Positions 1 through 8,851 of a stretch of 64,000 bases of DNA are shown in pieces. Source of the stretch: Lysinibacillus contaminans (GTDB lineage Bacteria > Bacillota > Bacilli > Bacillales_A > Planococcaceae). The notes beneath the pieces are model-generated. The model had not been told where the DNA came from, did no database searches, and was given only the letters and a program-made list of their open reading frames with translations. The number at the start of each line of letters is the position of its first letter. The stretch's first letter is position 1. The DNA is taken from the NCBI RefSeq assembly GCF_001278945.1, contig NZ_LGRV01000003.1, positions 496,001 to 560,000 on the forward strand, read 5' to 3'. The position numbers and the translations under genes are program-made.

Positions 1-169
1 GAAACTGCAATTAAGAAGCGAATTAAAGAAAATTGATTTCAACTTATATAAATGTTTAACTTTAATGACTTTAGATATGAACATTATTCATTAAGGCTGA
101 AATTAAAAGTAGAAATTTGTATACTCCACTATTATCAATTTTTTGTCGACTATTATTAATAGGTGAACG

Positions 170-198
170 TTGACACAATTCGCATTCTTTTTTATAAT
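170..198 (+). promoter_or_regulatory. sigma-A promoter of alaS
   Basis: The sequence has an exact TTGACA at 170-175, a 17-base spacer and an exact TATAAT at 193-198. This is a full-consensus vegetative promoter. It lies about 20 bases ahead of the T-box leader, so it should drive the leader and alaS. The first 165 bases of the window show no gene. Confidence 0.85.
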
Positions 199-217
199 TC
201 ACTATATAATAGTAAAA

Positions 218-447
218 AACGATGATGGAACAAGTACGTATTTGCAAGTGTTCAGAAAGGGATTTCTAGGCTGAAAAAATCCTCACAACAAGCAAATGCC
301 GAAAGCTACTCCTGAGTGCAGCTAACCCCTGCCGTTCACTTACGTTACAAGTGCTTGAGAGGTAAGTTTTAATAACTTACAACTAGGGTGGTACCGCGAG
401 ATGATTATAAGTCCTCGTCCCTTTTTTTGGGGGATGAGGGCTTTTTT
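218..447 (+). promoter_or_regulatory. T-box riboswitch of alaS
   Basis: The conserved T-box AGGGTGGTACCGCG is at 385-398. It is followed by a terminator hairpin (about 412-441, CCTCGTCCC pairing with GGGGATGAGG) and a T run to 447. Upstream, an AGTA motif at 247-250 and an ATTTGC/GCAAAT helix outline Stem I. The likely specifier is GCT (Ala) at 305-307 in the context GAAAGCTA. Uncharged tRNA-Ala would stabilise the antiterminator and allow alaS transcription. The specifier position is inferred from pairing by eye; the T-box and terminator are unambiguous. Confidence 0.95.
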
Positions 448-505
448 GCGTCTATAAGTGGATTCATATCGTCATTTTACGTAGATAAGAGGAGGAAATT
501 TTCAC

Positions 506-3166
506 ATGAAAGCAGCAGAAATTCGCCGCATGTATTTAGAATTCTTTAAAGAAAAAGGCCATAATCATGAGCCTTCAGCACCACTTGTACCAATTAATGA
601 TGCATCATTACTTTGGATTAACTCAGGTGTTGCTACACTGAAAAAATACTTCGATGGTCGTGTTATTCCCGACAATCCACGTATTACAAACGCACAAAAA
701 TCAATTCGTACAAACGATATTGAAAACGTTGGGAAAACAGCGCGTCACCATACATTTTTCGAAATGCTAGGTAACTTCTCAATCGGTGATTACTTCAAAA
801 AAGAAGCAATTCATTACGCGTGGGAATTCCTAACGGACAAAAAGTGGATGGGCTTTGATCCAGAACTTTTATCTATTACAATTCACCCAGAAGACCAAGA
901 AGCATATGATGTATGGAAAAATGAAATTGGTATTCCAGAAGAACGTTTAATCCGTTTAGAGGGTAACTTCTGGGATATCGGTGAAGGTCCATCAGGTCCA
1001 AACTCTGAAATTTTCTACGACCGCGGAGAAGCTTACGGTAATGATGCAGATGATCCGGAAATGTATCCAGGTGGCGAAAACGAACGTTATCTTGAAGTTT
1101 GGAACTTAGTATTCTCACAATTTAACCACAATCCAGATGGCACATACACGCCACTACCAAAGCAAAATATTGATACAGGGATGGGTCTAGAACGTATCGT
1201 ATCCGTTGTACAAAATGTACCAACAAACTTCGATACAGATTTATTCATGCCAATTATCGAGAAAATTGAACAATTCTCAAACCGTACGTACAAACGTCCG
1301 CACGAAATGGATTTACAAGAAATTTTCGGTAGCGAAGAAGATGTTAATACACCATTTAAAGTTATTGCTGACCATATCCGTACAGTAGCGTTTGCTATTG
1401 GTGATGGTGCACTTCCTTCAAATGAAGGTCGTGGCTATGTATTACGCCGTTTATTACGTCGCGCAGTACGATATGCAAAACAAATCGGCATCGAAAAGCC
1501 ATTTATGTTTGAGTTAGTACCAACAGTAGGTAGCATTATGCAAGACTTCTACCCAGAAGTAACAGAAAAAGCGGAATTCATTCAACGTGTTATTAAAAAT
1601 GAAGAGATCCGTTTCCATGAAACATTGGATGGTGGTTTGGCGATCTTTAATGATGTTGTAGCAACGCAAAAAGCAGCTGGTCATACTTACATTCCAGGTG
1701 CAGATGCTTTCCGTTTATATGACACATATGGTTTCCCAATCGAGTTAACAGAAGAGTACGCAGAAGAAGTAGGCATGACAGTGGATCACGAAGGTTTTGA
1801 ATCTTCAATGAAACAACAACGTGATCGCGCACGTGCTGCTCGACAAGATGTAGATTCAATGCAAGTTCAAAGCGAAGTATTATCGAACTTAACAGTAGCA
1901 AGTGAATTCGTTGGTTATGATACGCTAGAAGTTGAGACAACTGTTGCAGCAATTATTGTTGATGGCCAAGTAGTGAAAGTAGCATCTGAAGGTCAAGAAG
2001 CACTTGTTGTGTTAGCGCAAACACCATTCTACGCTGAAATGGGTGGACAAATTGCGGATAGCGGTGTCATCTCAAATGATAGCTTTACAGCAGTTGTGAA
2101 AGATGTTCAAAAAGCACCAAACGGACAGCCGTTACACACTGTGCTTGTTGAATCTGGCGAGATGAACATAGAAGATGCTGTGAAAGCGTCTGTTCATCGT
2201 GATGTACGTAATCTTATTATAAAAAACCATACAGCTACACATATTATGCAACGTGCGTTAAAAGATGTATTAGGAGACCATGTCAACCAAGCTGGTTCTT
2301 ACGTTGGTCCTGACCGTTTACGTTTTGACTTCTCTCACTTTGGACAAGTAACGAAAGAAGAGTTACAACAAATTGAGCGCATCGTGAACGAAAAAGTATG
2401 GGAAGATATTGAAGTTGTTATTGAAGAAAAAGGTATTGACGAAGCAAAAGCAATGGGCGCTATGGCTCTATTTGGCGAAAAATATGGCGATGTTGTACGT
2501 GTCGTATCAATAGGCGATTACTCAATTGAACTTTGTGGTGGCCTTCACGTAAAACGTTCTTCAGAAATTGGTTTCTTCAAAATTGTTTCTGAAGGTGGTA
2601 TCGGCGCAGGGACTCGTCGTATTGAAGCTGTAAGTGGTAAAGTAGCTTACGAGGCTGTAAAAGAGGAAGAGGCTCTTCTAAATGAAGCGGCTGCACTTCT
2701 TAAAGCAAATTCAAAAGACATCGTAACGCGCGTACAATCGTTACAAGCAGACTACAAAGAATTACAACGCGAAAATGAAGCATTATCACAAAAAATTGCA
2801 AATGCACAAGCGGGTGCAATCGTTGATGCTGCGCAAACTTTTGGAGATGTCACAGTCCTGTCTACAAAAGTGGATGCAAAAGACAATAACCAACTTCGTC
2901 AAATGATGGACGACTTAAAAGGTAAAATGGAGAAATCCGTAATTGTATTAGGCGCGATCGACGGCGATAAAGTTATGCTTTGTGCTGGCGTTACAAAAGA
3001 TTTAGTTGGTGGAAACTATCACGCTGGAAACATTGTCAAAATGGTCGCTGAAAGCTGTGGCGGTAAAGGTGGCGGACGCCCGGATATGGCGATGGCTGGC
3101 GCAAAAGAAGCTTCAAAACTTGATGAAGCGCTACTTTCTGTGTATGATTACATTAAATCCATTTAA
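506..3166 (+). CDS. alaS: alanyl-tRNA synthetase
   Basis: This class II synthetase charges tRNA-Ala with alanine in the cytoplasm. The 886-residue product has the usual length (about 880). The N-terminal catalytic domain opens with the typical [15 protein letters not shown] segment. The editing domain shows the zinc-ligand pair HTATH (His575, His579) and CGGLH (Cys677, His681), and a C-terminal DHHA1-type domain follows with [11 protein letters not shown] near the end. A strong AGGAGG site lies about 10 bases ahead of the ATG. The upstream T-box ties expression to alanine-tRNA charging. A hairpin at 3196-3234 separates it from ireB. Confidence 0.99.
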   Translation: MKAAEIRRMYLEFFKEKGHNHEPSAPLVPINDASLLWINSGVATLKKYFDGRVIPDNPRITNAQKSIRTNDIENVGKTARHHTFFEMLGNFSIGDYFKKEAIHYAWEFLTDKKWMGFDPELLSITIHPEDQEAYDVWKNEIGIPEERLIRLEGNFWDIGEGPSGPNSEIFYDRGEAYGNDADDPEMYPGGENERYLEVWNLVFSQFNHNPDGTYTPLPKQNIDTGMGLERIVSVVQNVPTNFDTDLFMPIIEKIEQFSNRTYKRPHEMDLQEIFGSEEDVNTPFKVIADHIRTVAFAIGDGALPSNEGRGYVLRRLLRRAVRYAKQIGIEKPFMFELVPTVGSIMQDFYPEVTEKAEFIQRVIKNEEIRFHETLDGGLAIFNDVVATQKAAGHTYIPGADAFRLYDTYGFPIELTEEYAEEVGMTVDHEGFESSMKQQRDRARAARQDVDSMQVQSEVLSNLTVASEFVGYDTLEVETTVAAIIVDGQVVKVASEGQEALVVLAQTPFYAEMGGQIADSGVISNDSFTAVVKDVQKAPNGQPLHTVLVESGEMNIEDAVKASVHRDVRNLIIKNHTATHIMQRALKDVLGDHVNQAGSYVGPDRLRFDFSHFGQVTKEELQQIERIVNEKVWEDIEVVIEEKGIDEAKAMGAMALFGEKYGDVVRVVSIGDYSIELCGGLHVKRSSEIGFFKIVSEGGIGAGTRRIEAVSGKVAYEAVKEEEALLNEAAALLKANSKDIVTRVQSLQADYKELQRENEALSQKIANAQAGAIVDAAQTFGDVTVLSTKVDAKDNNQLRQMMDDLKGKMEKSVIVLGAIDGDKVMLCAGVTKDLVGGNYHAGNIVKMVAESCGGKGGGRPDMAMAGAKEASKLDEALLSVYDYIKSI

Positions 3167-3195
3167 TTAATACGCCAAATCGGTTATAATAAAGA

Positions 3196-3234
3196 GAAAT
3201 AGGAGATGAGCGTTGTTGCACATCTCCTTATTTC
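3196..3234 (+). terminator. hairpin between alaS and ireB
   Basis: GAAAT-AGGAGATG pairs with CATCTCCT-ATTTC across a 12-base loop, with one bulged T. There is no T run after the stem, so it may be an attenuator or RNA-processing signal rather than a true terminator. A TATAAT at 3185-3190 just upstream could start a transcript that begins near this hairpin, but no clear -35 was found. Confidence 0.5.
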
Positions 3235-3253
3235 TGAAAGCGAGGTGCTGGTC

Positions 3254-3520
3254 ATGAGTTCATTTGATCAAACGATGAAATTTAGTTTTCCAGAAGAGTC
3301 AATGGAACAGGAAGTTAAGCAGGTAATGTTGAAGGTACATTCTTCATTAGAGGAAAAGGGGTATAACCCTATCAATCAGATTGTAGGTTACTTACTTTCT
3401 GGTGATCCGGCATACATCCCTCGCCATCAGGATGCTCGTAATTTAATTCGCAAGCTTGAGCGTGATGAAATTCTGGAAGAGCTTGTTAAATTTTACATTA
3501 AAAAGAATAACGAGGACTAG
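3254..3520 (+). CDS. ireB: IreB family regulatory protein (UPF0297, YrzL)
   Basis: This 88-residue cytoplasmic protein belongs to UPF0297. In Enterococcus the family member IreB is phosphorylated by the IreK Ser/Thr kinase and affects cephalosporin tolerance; its role in bacilli is less defined. The start chosen is the ATG at 3254 ([10 protein letters not shown], the family's usual opening) with a GCGAGGTG site just upstream. An in-frame start at 3206 would add residues that include part of the intergenic hairpin and is not credible. The alaS-ireB-ruvX-DUF1292 order is conserved across bacilli. Confidence 0.93.
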   Translation: MSSFDQTMKFSFPEESMEQEVKQVMLKVHSSLEEKGYNPINQIVGYLLSGDPAYIPRHQDARNLIRKLERDEILEELVKFYIKKNNED

Positions 3521-3522
3521 AA

Positions 3523-3939
3523 ATGAGAATTATGGGATTAGACGTTGGGTCGAAAACAGTGGGCATTGCAATAAGTGATGCACTTGGCTGGACGGCACAA
3601 GGTATTGAAACCGTAAAAATTGATGAAGCAAATGGTGAGTTTGGTATAAAACGCATCGCTGAATTAGTAAAGGAATACACTGTAACAGAATTTGTTGTAG
3701 GTTTCCCGAAAAACATGAATAATACGGTAGGCCCGCGCGGTGAAGCTTCTGAAAACTATAAAAAGTTATTAGAAGAGACATTTTCATTGCCGGTCAAACT
3801 TTGGGACGAACGTTTAACGACGATGGCTGCCGAGCGCATGCTAATCGAAGCTGACGTCAGTCGCAAAAAGCGCAAGCTAGTCATTGATAAGATGGCAGCT
3901 GTACTAATTTTACAAGGCTATTTAGATAGCAAAAATTAA
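3523..3939 (+). CDS. ruvX: putative pre-16S rRNA nuclease / Holliday junction resolvase (YqgF/RuvX)
   Basis: The 138-residue protein is of the YqgF family, with an RNase H fold. In E. coli the family is implicated in 16S rRNA 5'-end maturation. The first strand carries [15 protein letters not shown] with the expected acidic residue Asp7. [15 protein letters not shown] and WDERLTT are the other conserved family segments. It starts two bases after ireB, so the two are probably co-transcribed and translationally coupled. Confidence 0.95.
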   Translation: MRIMGLDVGSKTVGIAISDALGWTAQGIETVKIDEANGEFGIKRIAELVKEYTVTEFVVGFPKNMNNTVGPRGEASENYKKLLEETFSLPVKLWDERLTTMAAERMLIEADVSRKKRKLVIDKMAAVLILQGYLDSKN

Positions 3940-3956
3940 CTTATGAGGTGACTATT

Positions 3957-4265
3957 ATGTCTCAAGAACACAACCATGAAGAAGATTTACACGTACAACA
4001 TATTACAGTTATTGATGATAACGGTAACGAACAACTTTGCGAAGTGATTCACGTACACGAATCACCTGAATTCGGCAAATCATATGTATTTTACTCATTG
4101 GTAGGCGCTGAAGAAGATGAAAACGGTTCTGTAGAAATCTTCGTATCATCATTCGTACCATCTGAAAACGGTGAAGATGGTGAATTAACACCAATCGAAA
4201 CTGAAGCTGAGTGGGATATGGTAGAAGACGTACTTAACGCTTTAGAGGACGAAGACGAAGAATAA
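3957..4265 (+). CDS. DUF1292 domain protein (YrzB-like)
   Basis: The 102-residue, strongly acidic protein is a single DUF1292 domain, with the family landmarks [28 protein letters not shown] and a closing [20 protein letters not shown]. Function is unknown. The start is the ATG at 3957 behind an AGGTG site at 3945-3949; an upstream GTG at 3948 overlaps that site. A terminator follows at 4288-4321. It sits next to a two-domain paralogue across a structured repeat. Confidence 0.92.
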   Translation: MSQEHNHEEDLHVQHITVIDDNGNEQLCEVIHVHESPEFGKSYVFYSLVGAEEDENGSVEIFVSSFVPSENGEDGELTPIETEAEWDMVEDVLNALEDEDEE

Positions 4266-4287
4266 TCGTCACGTTTTGTAATGGTTG

Positions 4288-4321
4288 AAACAAGGATGGC
4301 TAGTGCTTTCCTTGTTTTTTT
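4288..4321 (+). terminator. Rho-independent terminator after the DUF1292 gene
   Basis: AAACAAGGA (4288-4296) pairs with TCCTTGTTT (4309-4317), followed by a T run. Confidence 0.85.
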
Positions 4322-4330
4322 AGTGTCTAG

Positions 4331-4472
4331 GCATTCGCGCCAGATTTTTTTTTGTGCGAAAGCGAAGCGACAGCAACACGCCGCTCGAGGTCGCTTCGAA
4401 AGTCTCTTCGCGTGCAAGCACGCGAAGAGACTTCCTCCAGCGCTTGTCGCGGCTAAACGGGCGCGAATACGC
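4331..4472. repeat. cloverleaf-like palindromic intergenic element
   Basis: A 142-bp GC-rich element stands out from its AT-rich surroundings. A closing stem pairs GCATTCGCGCC (4331-4341) with GGCGCGAATACGC (4460-4472). Inside are CGAAGCGAC/GTCGCTTCG (4363-4371 with 4390-4398) and a perfect 15-bp hairpin, AAGTCTCTTCGCGTG (4400-4414) with its complement at 4419-4433. Open frames run through it on both strands, but only because palindromic DNA lacks stops. It is most likely a non-autonomous (MITE- or REP-like) repeat or a structured RNA. Confidence 0.75.
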
Positions 4473-4502
4473 TTTTCTTAATGAATATCGGAGGTGCTAT
4501 AA

Positions 4503-5030
4503 ATGAACGAAGAAATTCAAGAATTTATGATAATTGGTGAGGACGGCAAAGAACAAACTTGTCGTGTCGTGTTTACATTTGATGCAGAGGAAAAATCGTA
4601 CGTGCTGTTTTCATTAATCGATGCAGAAGGCAATGAAATTCCTGGTGATATTTCAGCGATGACGTTTGATTATGATGATAACACCGGTGAAATGACAAAT
4701 CTGCAAAAGGTAGAAACAGAAGCAGAGTGGGAAATGATCAACGAAGTAGTATTAACATTATTAAATGAGTTTGAGGAAGAACCTCAGCTTATTACTGTAA
4801 CGGATGAAGAAGGCAATGACCAAGTTTGTGAGGTTGTCCATACATTTGATTCTGAGGCATTTAATAAGTCGTATGTACTTTATGTACCAGCAAATGATGA
4901 GCCGTTTGAAGAACGTGATATTTTTGCAGCACAGTATGTGCCAGGCGAAAATGGCGAGATTACAGATCTGTTACCGATTGAGTCAGACGAGGAATGGGCA
5001 TTTGTAGAAGACGTTTTAAACGAATTGTAA
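4503..5030 (+). CDS. tandem DUF1292 protein
   Basis: The 175-residue acidic protein consists of two DUF1292 domains in a row, about residues 1-85 and 95-175. Each has its own EDGKEQTCRVVFTF / EEGNDQVCEVVHTF opening, a SYVLF or SYVLY strand and an EAEWEMINEV / DEEWAFVEDV closing helix. The second half is closer to the neighbouring single-domain protein, which suggests duplication followed by fusion. GGAGGTG precedes the ATG. Function is unknown. Confidence 0.9.
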   Translation: MNEEIQEFMIIGEDGKEQTCRVVFTFDAEEKSYVLFSLIDAEGNEIPGDISAMTFDYDDNTGEMTNLQKVETEAEWEMINEVVLTLLNEFEEEPQLITVTDEEGNDQVCEVVHTFDSEAFNKSYVLYVPANDEPFEERDIFAAQYVPGENGEITDLLPIESDEEWAFVEDVLNEL

Positions 5031-5035
5031 ACGGT

Positions 5036-5070
5036 ACTCCAAGTGGCGAAATGCTGCTTGGAGTTTTTAT
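5036..5070 (+). terminator. terminator after the tandem DUF1292 gene
   Basis: ACTCCAAG (5036-5043) pairs with CTTGGAGT (5057-5064), followed by TTTTAT. Confidence 0.85.
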
Positions 5071-5494
5071 ATTAGTTTAAAGTTTAGACAGATAGAAACA
5101 AAGAAAAGTTGGCTAGGCTAGCAAAATAGATGAATATATAAGTCGAATTTAAAAATCCTGTGTACATTCGCACTGGCCGCAAGTACCTGATTCCTCATGG
5201 AAAGCGCCCAGCAGGAACGGAAATCAATCCCAAGTTATGGCGAATAGCCTCTTTTTATAGTAATTATTTGTAGGAGTATAACATTTTTGTTAAGGATTTT
5301 GAACGGCGGTGAACGCCAGAGCCCTAAATCCTACTGATTGGTTTTTATTAGAATTTTATTGGGAGAACCGCTTTTTCAGTGCCCTCAATTATGATAAGGA
5401 TCCTTTTTCACATAAATAACGTAATAAGTAGAGGTATTATATGGTGATTTTAACCTAATTGTCGATTTGTATTTGTCGTAAAAGTCGATTTCTA
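5071..5494. other. intergenic region with a reverse-orientation repeat copy
   Basis: No gene was found here. Positions 5195-5250 hold a copy of the GTTGATTTCC repeat in reverse orientation (GGAACGGAAATCAATCCC). A small hairpin GGCG-GTGAA-CGCC lies near 5305. Confidence 0.5.
5195..5250 (-). repeat. GTTGATTTCC intergenic repeat, copy A (reverse)
   Basis: The reverse complement reads CCATAACTTGGGATTGATTTCC, then GTTCCTGCTGGGCGCTTTCC, matching the cores at 13247 and 20881. Confidence 0.7.
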
Positions 5495-5501
5495 GTATGA
5501 T
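5473..5501 (+). promoter_or_regulatory. possible mltG promoter
   Basis: TTGTCG at 5473-5478 and TATGAT at 5496-5501 are 17 bases apart, a fair sigma-A match close to the mltG start. Confidence 0.45.
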
Positions 5502-5527
5502 AATGGGTAGTGATAGGGGGGAAACCC

Positions 5528-6676
5528 GTGGATAACGGTTCTAAAAAGCAAGAAATGAAAGAAAAAAAACAGGAAATGTTTGAAAAAATGCAAGAAAGAA
5601 AAACTGAGGTAAAAAAAGTGAGAAAAATAGTCGCTATTATAGCAGTTATTTTTGTATTAGTAATAGGGATAATAGGCTTGATAGGCTACAATTACGTGTC
5701 AAGTGCACTAAAGCCAGTAGACCCGGATGCTACAAAAACAATTGCCGTTGAAGTGCCAATTGGTTCGAGTTTAAGCTCCATTGCTGCACTGTTAGAGGAA
5801 AAAGGCATTATTAAAGATGCACGTGTTTTTAAATATTATGCGAAGTTTAATAATGAATCACAGTTCCAAGCCGGCAATTATGATTTAACGCAAGCGATGA
5901 CTTTGGACGAGCTGATTGAAAGTTTAAAAACCGGGAAAGTATACCGTGAGCCTGTCTTTACAATGACGATACCAGAAGGCTTTACATTAGAGCAAATTGG
6001 TAATGTAATCGAAAAGAAAACTTCGTATACACAAAAAGAATTTATGGATTTAGTAACAAGTGATGAATTTGTACAGCAAATGATGACGAATTATCCTGAT
6101 TTAGTAACAGAGGCGGTATTAGCAGATACTATTCGTTATGATTTAGAAGGCTATTTATATCCTGCAACATATTCATATTTTGAAGAAAATCCTTCATTAG
6201 AATCGATTGTAGAAGAAATGGTTGCAGCGATGAATAATGTCGTGAAAAATTATACGGATGTACTAGCAGAAAAACAAATGACTGTCCATGAATTATTAAC
6301 GTTTGCTTCACTACTTGAAGAAGAAGCAACAGCGCAAACAGACCGTGAAACAATTGCAAGTGTGTTCTACAACCGTATTGATGAGGGCATGCCACTTCAA
6401 ACAGACCCAACCGTCTTATATGCACTTGGCTCACATAAAGACCGTGTATTATATGAAGATTTAGAAGTAGCAGATCCATATAATACTTACAAAAACAAAG
6501 GATTACCACCAGGTCCGATTGCTGGAGCTGGGAAAACTTCAATTGAAGCAACATTAAATCCTAGCTCAACAGATTATTTCTATTTCTTAGCGGATAAAGA
6601 AGGGGTTAACCACTTCTCGAAAACGTATGACGAACATTTACAAAAAGTAGAAAAATATTTACGTAAGGCAGAGTAG
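5528..6676 (+). CDS. mltG: endolytic murein transglycosylase MltG (YrrL)
   Basis: MltG cleaves nascent peptidoglycan strands at the outer face of the membrane and sets glycan-chain length. The 382-residue protein has a charged cytoplasmic tail, one membrane helix (about residues 36-58, IVAIIAVIFVLVIGIIGLIG), a LysM-like segment and a YceG domain. The catalytic region is LLEEEATAQTDRETIASVFYNR, followed by LQTDPTVLYALG. The GTG at 5528 is preferred because GGGGGGAA stands at the right distance; an in-frame GTG at 5510 overlaps that site. A terminator follows at 6716. Confidence 0.95.
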   Translation: MDNGSKKQEMKEKKQEMFEKMQERKTEVKKVRKIVAIIAVIFVLVIGIIGLIGYNYVSSALKPVDPDATKTIAVEVPIGSSLSSIAALLEEKGIIKDARVFKYYAKFNNESQFQAGNYDLTQAMTLDELIESLKTGKVYREPVFTMTIPEGFTLEQIGNVIEKKTSYTQKEFMDLVTSDEFVQQMMTNYPDLVTEAVLADTIRYDLEGYLYPATYSYFEENPSLESIVEEMVAAMNNVVKNYTDVLAEKQMTVHELLTFASLLEEEATAQTDRETIASVFYNRIDEGMPLQTDPTVLYALGSHKDRVLYEDLEVADPYNTYKNKGLPPGPIAGAGKTSIEATLNPSSTDYFYFLADKEGVNHFSKTYDEHLQKVEKYLRKAE

Positions 6677-6715
6677 TTTTAGGAATATAGTAAATAACAT
6701 AGTGTGATGAGAGGG

Positions 6716-6752
6716 ATAGAAGGAAAGAAAAATAGCTTTCCTTCTATTTTCA
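6716..6752 (+). terminator. terminator after mltG
   Basis: ATAGAAGGAAAG (6716-6727) pairs perfectly with CTTTCCTTCTAT (6736-6747), followed by TTT. Confidence 0.85.
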
Positions 6753-6873
6753 TGCTATTATAAGTTGTGATTTTAACTGTATTCAGCAAAAACCACCTAA
6801 TTTTATAGGTGGAGAGATGTTTCAGGTTTCGACTTTTTTTGTAGGCATTTATAAGCCTGCTGAATAAAGTTAA

Positions 6874-7018
6874 GCCTCCGGCGGATGTCACAGATTTTGA
6901 AAGGAGTCAATTTTAGGATGTTAGCCTAAGTACGTCGCATCCATGCGACAACGGCTAACTGACCTGCATCGTGCATGCCTAAGCACAATTCAAAATCTGG
7001 ACGCAATTACGCCGAGGC
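6874..7018. repeat. multi-hairpin palindromic intergenic element
   Basis: The 145-bp element is closed by GCCTCCGGCG (6874-6883) with CGCCGAGGC (7010-7018), then by a perfect 11-bp pair, CAGATTTTGAA (6891-6901) with TTCAAAATCTG (6989-6999). Inside, GTTAGCC (6920-6926) pairs with GGCTAAC (6953-6959) and encloses GTCGCAT-CC-ATGCGAC. A second small hairpin lies near 6965-6978. The whole can fold as a branched RNA or cruciform. It shares no sequence with the 4331 element but has the same size and plan. Confidence 0.75.
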
Positions 7019-7249
7019 GTAATCGACTCAATATATACGTGGTGGCAATTGTTTTGATTGTATTCGAAAAACAATTGCTCATTTTTGTATGGCAAAGTAC
7101 CAAGACATCACGTTTGGTCCTTTTCTTTTTGTAGTAAAAGTTGATGATGTATGGACAACGGAGTATTCCACGTTGTGAAAATCATCTAGGCTAATAGCTC
7201 ATACCTCCCGAGGTTGCGGTCAGCACCATCGGATGTAGAAGAGCATTTT
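7019..7249. other. leader region upstream of trmR
   Basis: There is no gene. GATGAT...ATCATC enclosing ACAACG...CGTTGT (about 7143-7187) forms a nested hairpin ahead of trmR. Near 7043-7078 GCAATTGTTTT can pair with AAAACAATTGC. No convincing promoter was identified. Confidence 0.35.
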
Positions 7250-7266
7250 GAGGTGTTAAACTAACT

Positions 7267-7899
7267 ATGGAATTATCAGATGCTTATATACAATCGTTCA
7301 TTCAGCCACGTAATGACTTGCTTTTAGAAATGGAAGCGTATGCGGAAGAACATCATGTGCCGATTATGCAGCTTGCAGGCATTGATGCACTGAATCAGCT
7401 ACTGCGCATTCAAAATCCGACAAAGATTTTAGAAATTGGCACAGCAATTGGCTATTCGGCGATACGTATGGCTGAAGCTTTACCGCAAGTCCAAATCGTG
7501 ACTATTGAACGTGATGTGGATCGTGTGACGAGAGCGAAAGATTATATTGCACGCTCTACTGTGTCGGACCGTATTACGGTCATTGAGGGTGACGCATTAG
7601 AAGTGGATGACGAAGCAATTCACACGACGTTTGATGCAGTATTTATTGACGCAGCGAAGGGGCAATATCAACGATTTTTTGAAAAATATGCGCCACTCGT
7701 AAAATCAGGAGGCGTCCTGTATATCGATAATATGTATATGCATGGCTTATCAGATTTGGATTTAAAGGATGTACCACGTCGTAAAAGAACGATGATTCGT
7801 AACTTGAAAAATTTCACAGATTGGATTATGCACCATCCAGATTATACGAGTGCATTTTTACCAGTTGGTGATGGATTATTATTATGTTTGAAGAGGTGA
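7267..7899 (+). CDS. trmR: tRNA 5-hydroxyuridine methyltransferase TrmR (YrrM)
   Basis: This SAM-dependent O-methyltransferase of the COMT-like family converts 5-hydroxyuridine at tRNA position 34 to 5-methoxyuridine, as established for B. subtilis YrrM. In the 210-residue product the SAM motif is ILEIGTAIGYSA, followed by IVTIERD and VFIDAAKGQY with the metal-binding aspartate region. A GAGGTG site lies about 11 bases ahead of the ATG. It is first in an operon with trhP1 and trhP2, which make the hydroxyuridine substrate, so the whole wobble-base pathway is together. Confidence 0.92.
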   Translation: MELSDAYIQSFIQPRNDLLLEMEAYAEEHHVPIMQLAGIDALNQLLRIQNPTKILEIGTAIGYSAIRMAEALPQVQIVTIERDVDRVTRAKDYIARSTVSDRITVIEGDALEVDDEAIHTTFDAVFIDAAKGQYQRFFEKYAPLVKSGGVLYIDNMYMHGLSDLDLKDVPRRKRTMIRNLKNFTDWIMHHPDYTSAFLPVGDGLLLCLKR

Positions 7900-7904
7900 C
7901 TAGA

Positions 7905-8837
7905 ATGAAAAAACCTGAATTGCTTGTCACACCGCAGTCGGTGGACCATGTAAAAGCACTTATAACTGCTGGAGCAGATGCTTTTGTTATTGGTGAACAA
8001 CAATTTGGCCTTCGTCTAGCAGGAGATTTTTCTGTGAGCGAAGTAGAAGAAGCAACAAATCTGATTCATGCTGCAGGTAAAAAAGTGTATGTAGCTGTAA
8101 ATGCTTTATTTCATAATGAAAAAATAGACGCATTAGGCGAATATTTAAAAGAAATGCAACGTATTGGCGTGGACCGTCTGATTTATGGCGACCCTGCAGT
8201 AATTATTTTATGTCGTGAGCAAGGTGTTACAATTCCGCTTCACTGGAATCCTGAAACAACAGCGACAAACTGGTTTACTGCGAATTATTGGGGTAAACGA
8301 GGTGCCGTACGTGCGGTACTTGCGCGTGAACTTTCATTGGATGAAGTTTTAGAGATTAAAGAAAATGCTGAAGTGGAAGTTGAAGTACAAGTGCACGGAA
8401 TGACGTGCATGTTCCAATCGAAACGTCCACTATTAGGACATTATTTCTTATACCAAGATAAAGTAATGGAAATCGAAAATCGCAAAGAAAACCGTAGTAT
8501 GTTCTTGCATGATGATGAACGTAACAACAAATATCCGATTTATGAGGACGTGAACGGTACGCATATTTTCAGTCCAAACGATATGTGTATTATTGACGAA
8601 CTAGGCGAATTATTTGAAGCCGGCATTGATTCATTAAAAATCGAAGGCGTACTGCAAACACCTGAATATGTCGAAACCGTGACGGCAGCATATCGTAAAG
8701 CAATTGATGTATACTTTGACGAGTCAGAAGATGCGTATGAAGACATTAAAGATGAATTACTAGCAACAATTGAAGAGATCCAACCAGCTATTCGACCACT
8801 TGATACTGGCTTTATCTTCAAAGAAACTGTGTACTAG
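7905..8837 (+). CDS. trhP1: peptidase U32 family tRNA hydroxylation protein TrhP1 (YrrN)
   Basis: The 310-residue member of the U32 family is orthologous by position and sequence to B. subtilis YrrN, one of two proteins needed for prephenate-dependent tRNA 5-hydroxyuridine formation. Visible family features are the opening KPELLVTPQSVDHVKALITAGADAF, VQVHGMTCMFQSKRPLLGHY and DSLKIEGVLQ. It lacks the fuller cysteine set seen in its neighbour. The ATG at 7905 is preceded by AGAGGTGAC, five bases after the trmR stop. Confidence 0.9.
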   Translation: MKKPELLVTPQSVDHVKALITAGADAFVIGEQQFGLRLAGDFSVSEVEEATNLIHAAGKKVYVAVNALFHNEKIDALGEYLKEMQRIGVDRLIYGDPAVIILCREQGVTIPLHWNPETTATNWFTANYWGKRGAVRAVLARELSLDEVLEIKENAEVEVEVQVHGMTCMFQSKRPLLGHYFLYQDKVMEIENRKENRSMFLHDDERNNKYPIYEDVNGTHIFSPNDMCIIDELGELFEAGIDSLKIEGVLQTPEYVETVTAAYRKAIDVYFDESEDAYEDIKDELLATIEEIQPAIRPLDTGFIFKETVY

Positions 8838-8851
8838 GAGGTGGCAAGACA

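Noticed and set aside
3206..3253. N-terminal extension of ireB
   Set aside because: It encodes the intergenic hairpin; the family start MSSFD at 3254 has its own ribosome site.
4281..4481. 66-residue plus-strand frame (and an overlapping minus-strand frame 4091-4417)
   Set aside because: Both run through the palindromic repeat, with composition set by the hairpins and no ribosome site.
6943..7134. 63-residue frame
   Set aside because: It starts inside the branched repeat element and lacks a ribosome site.
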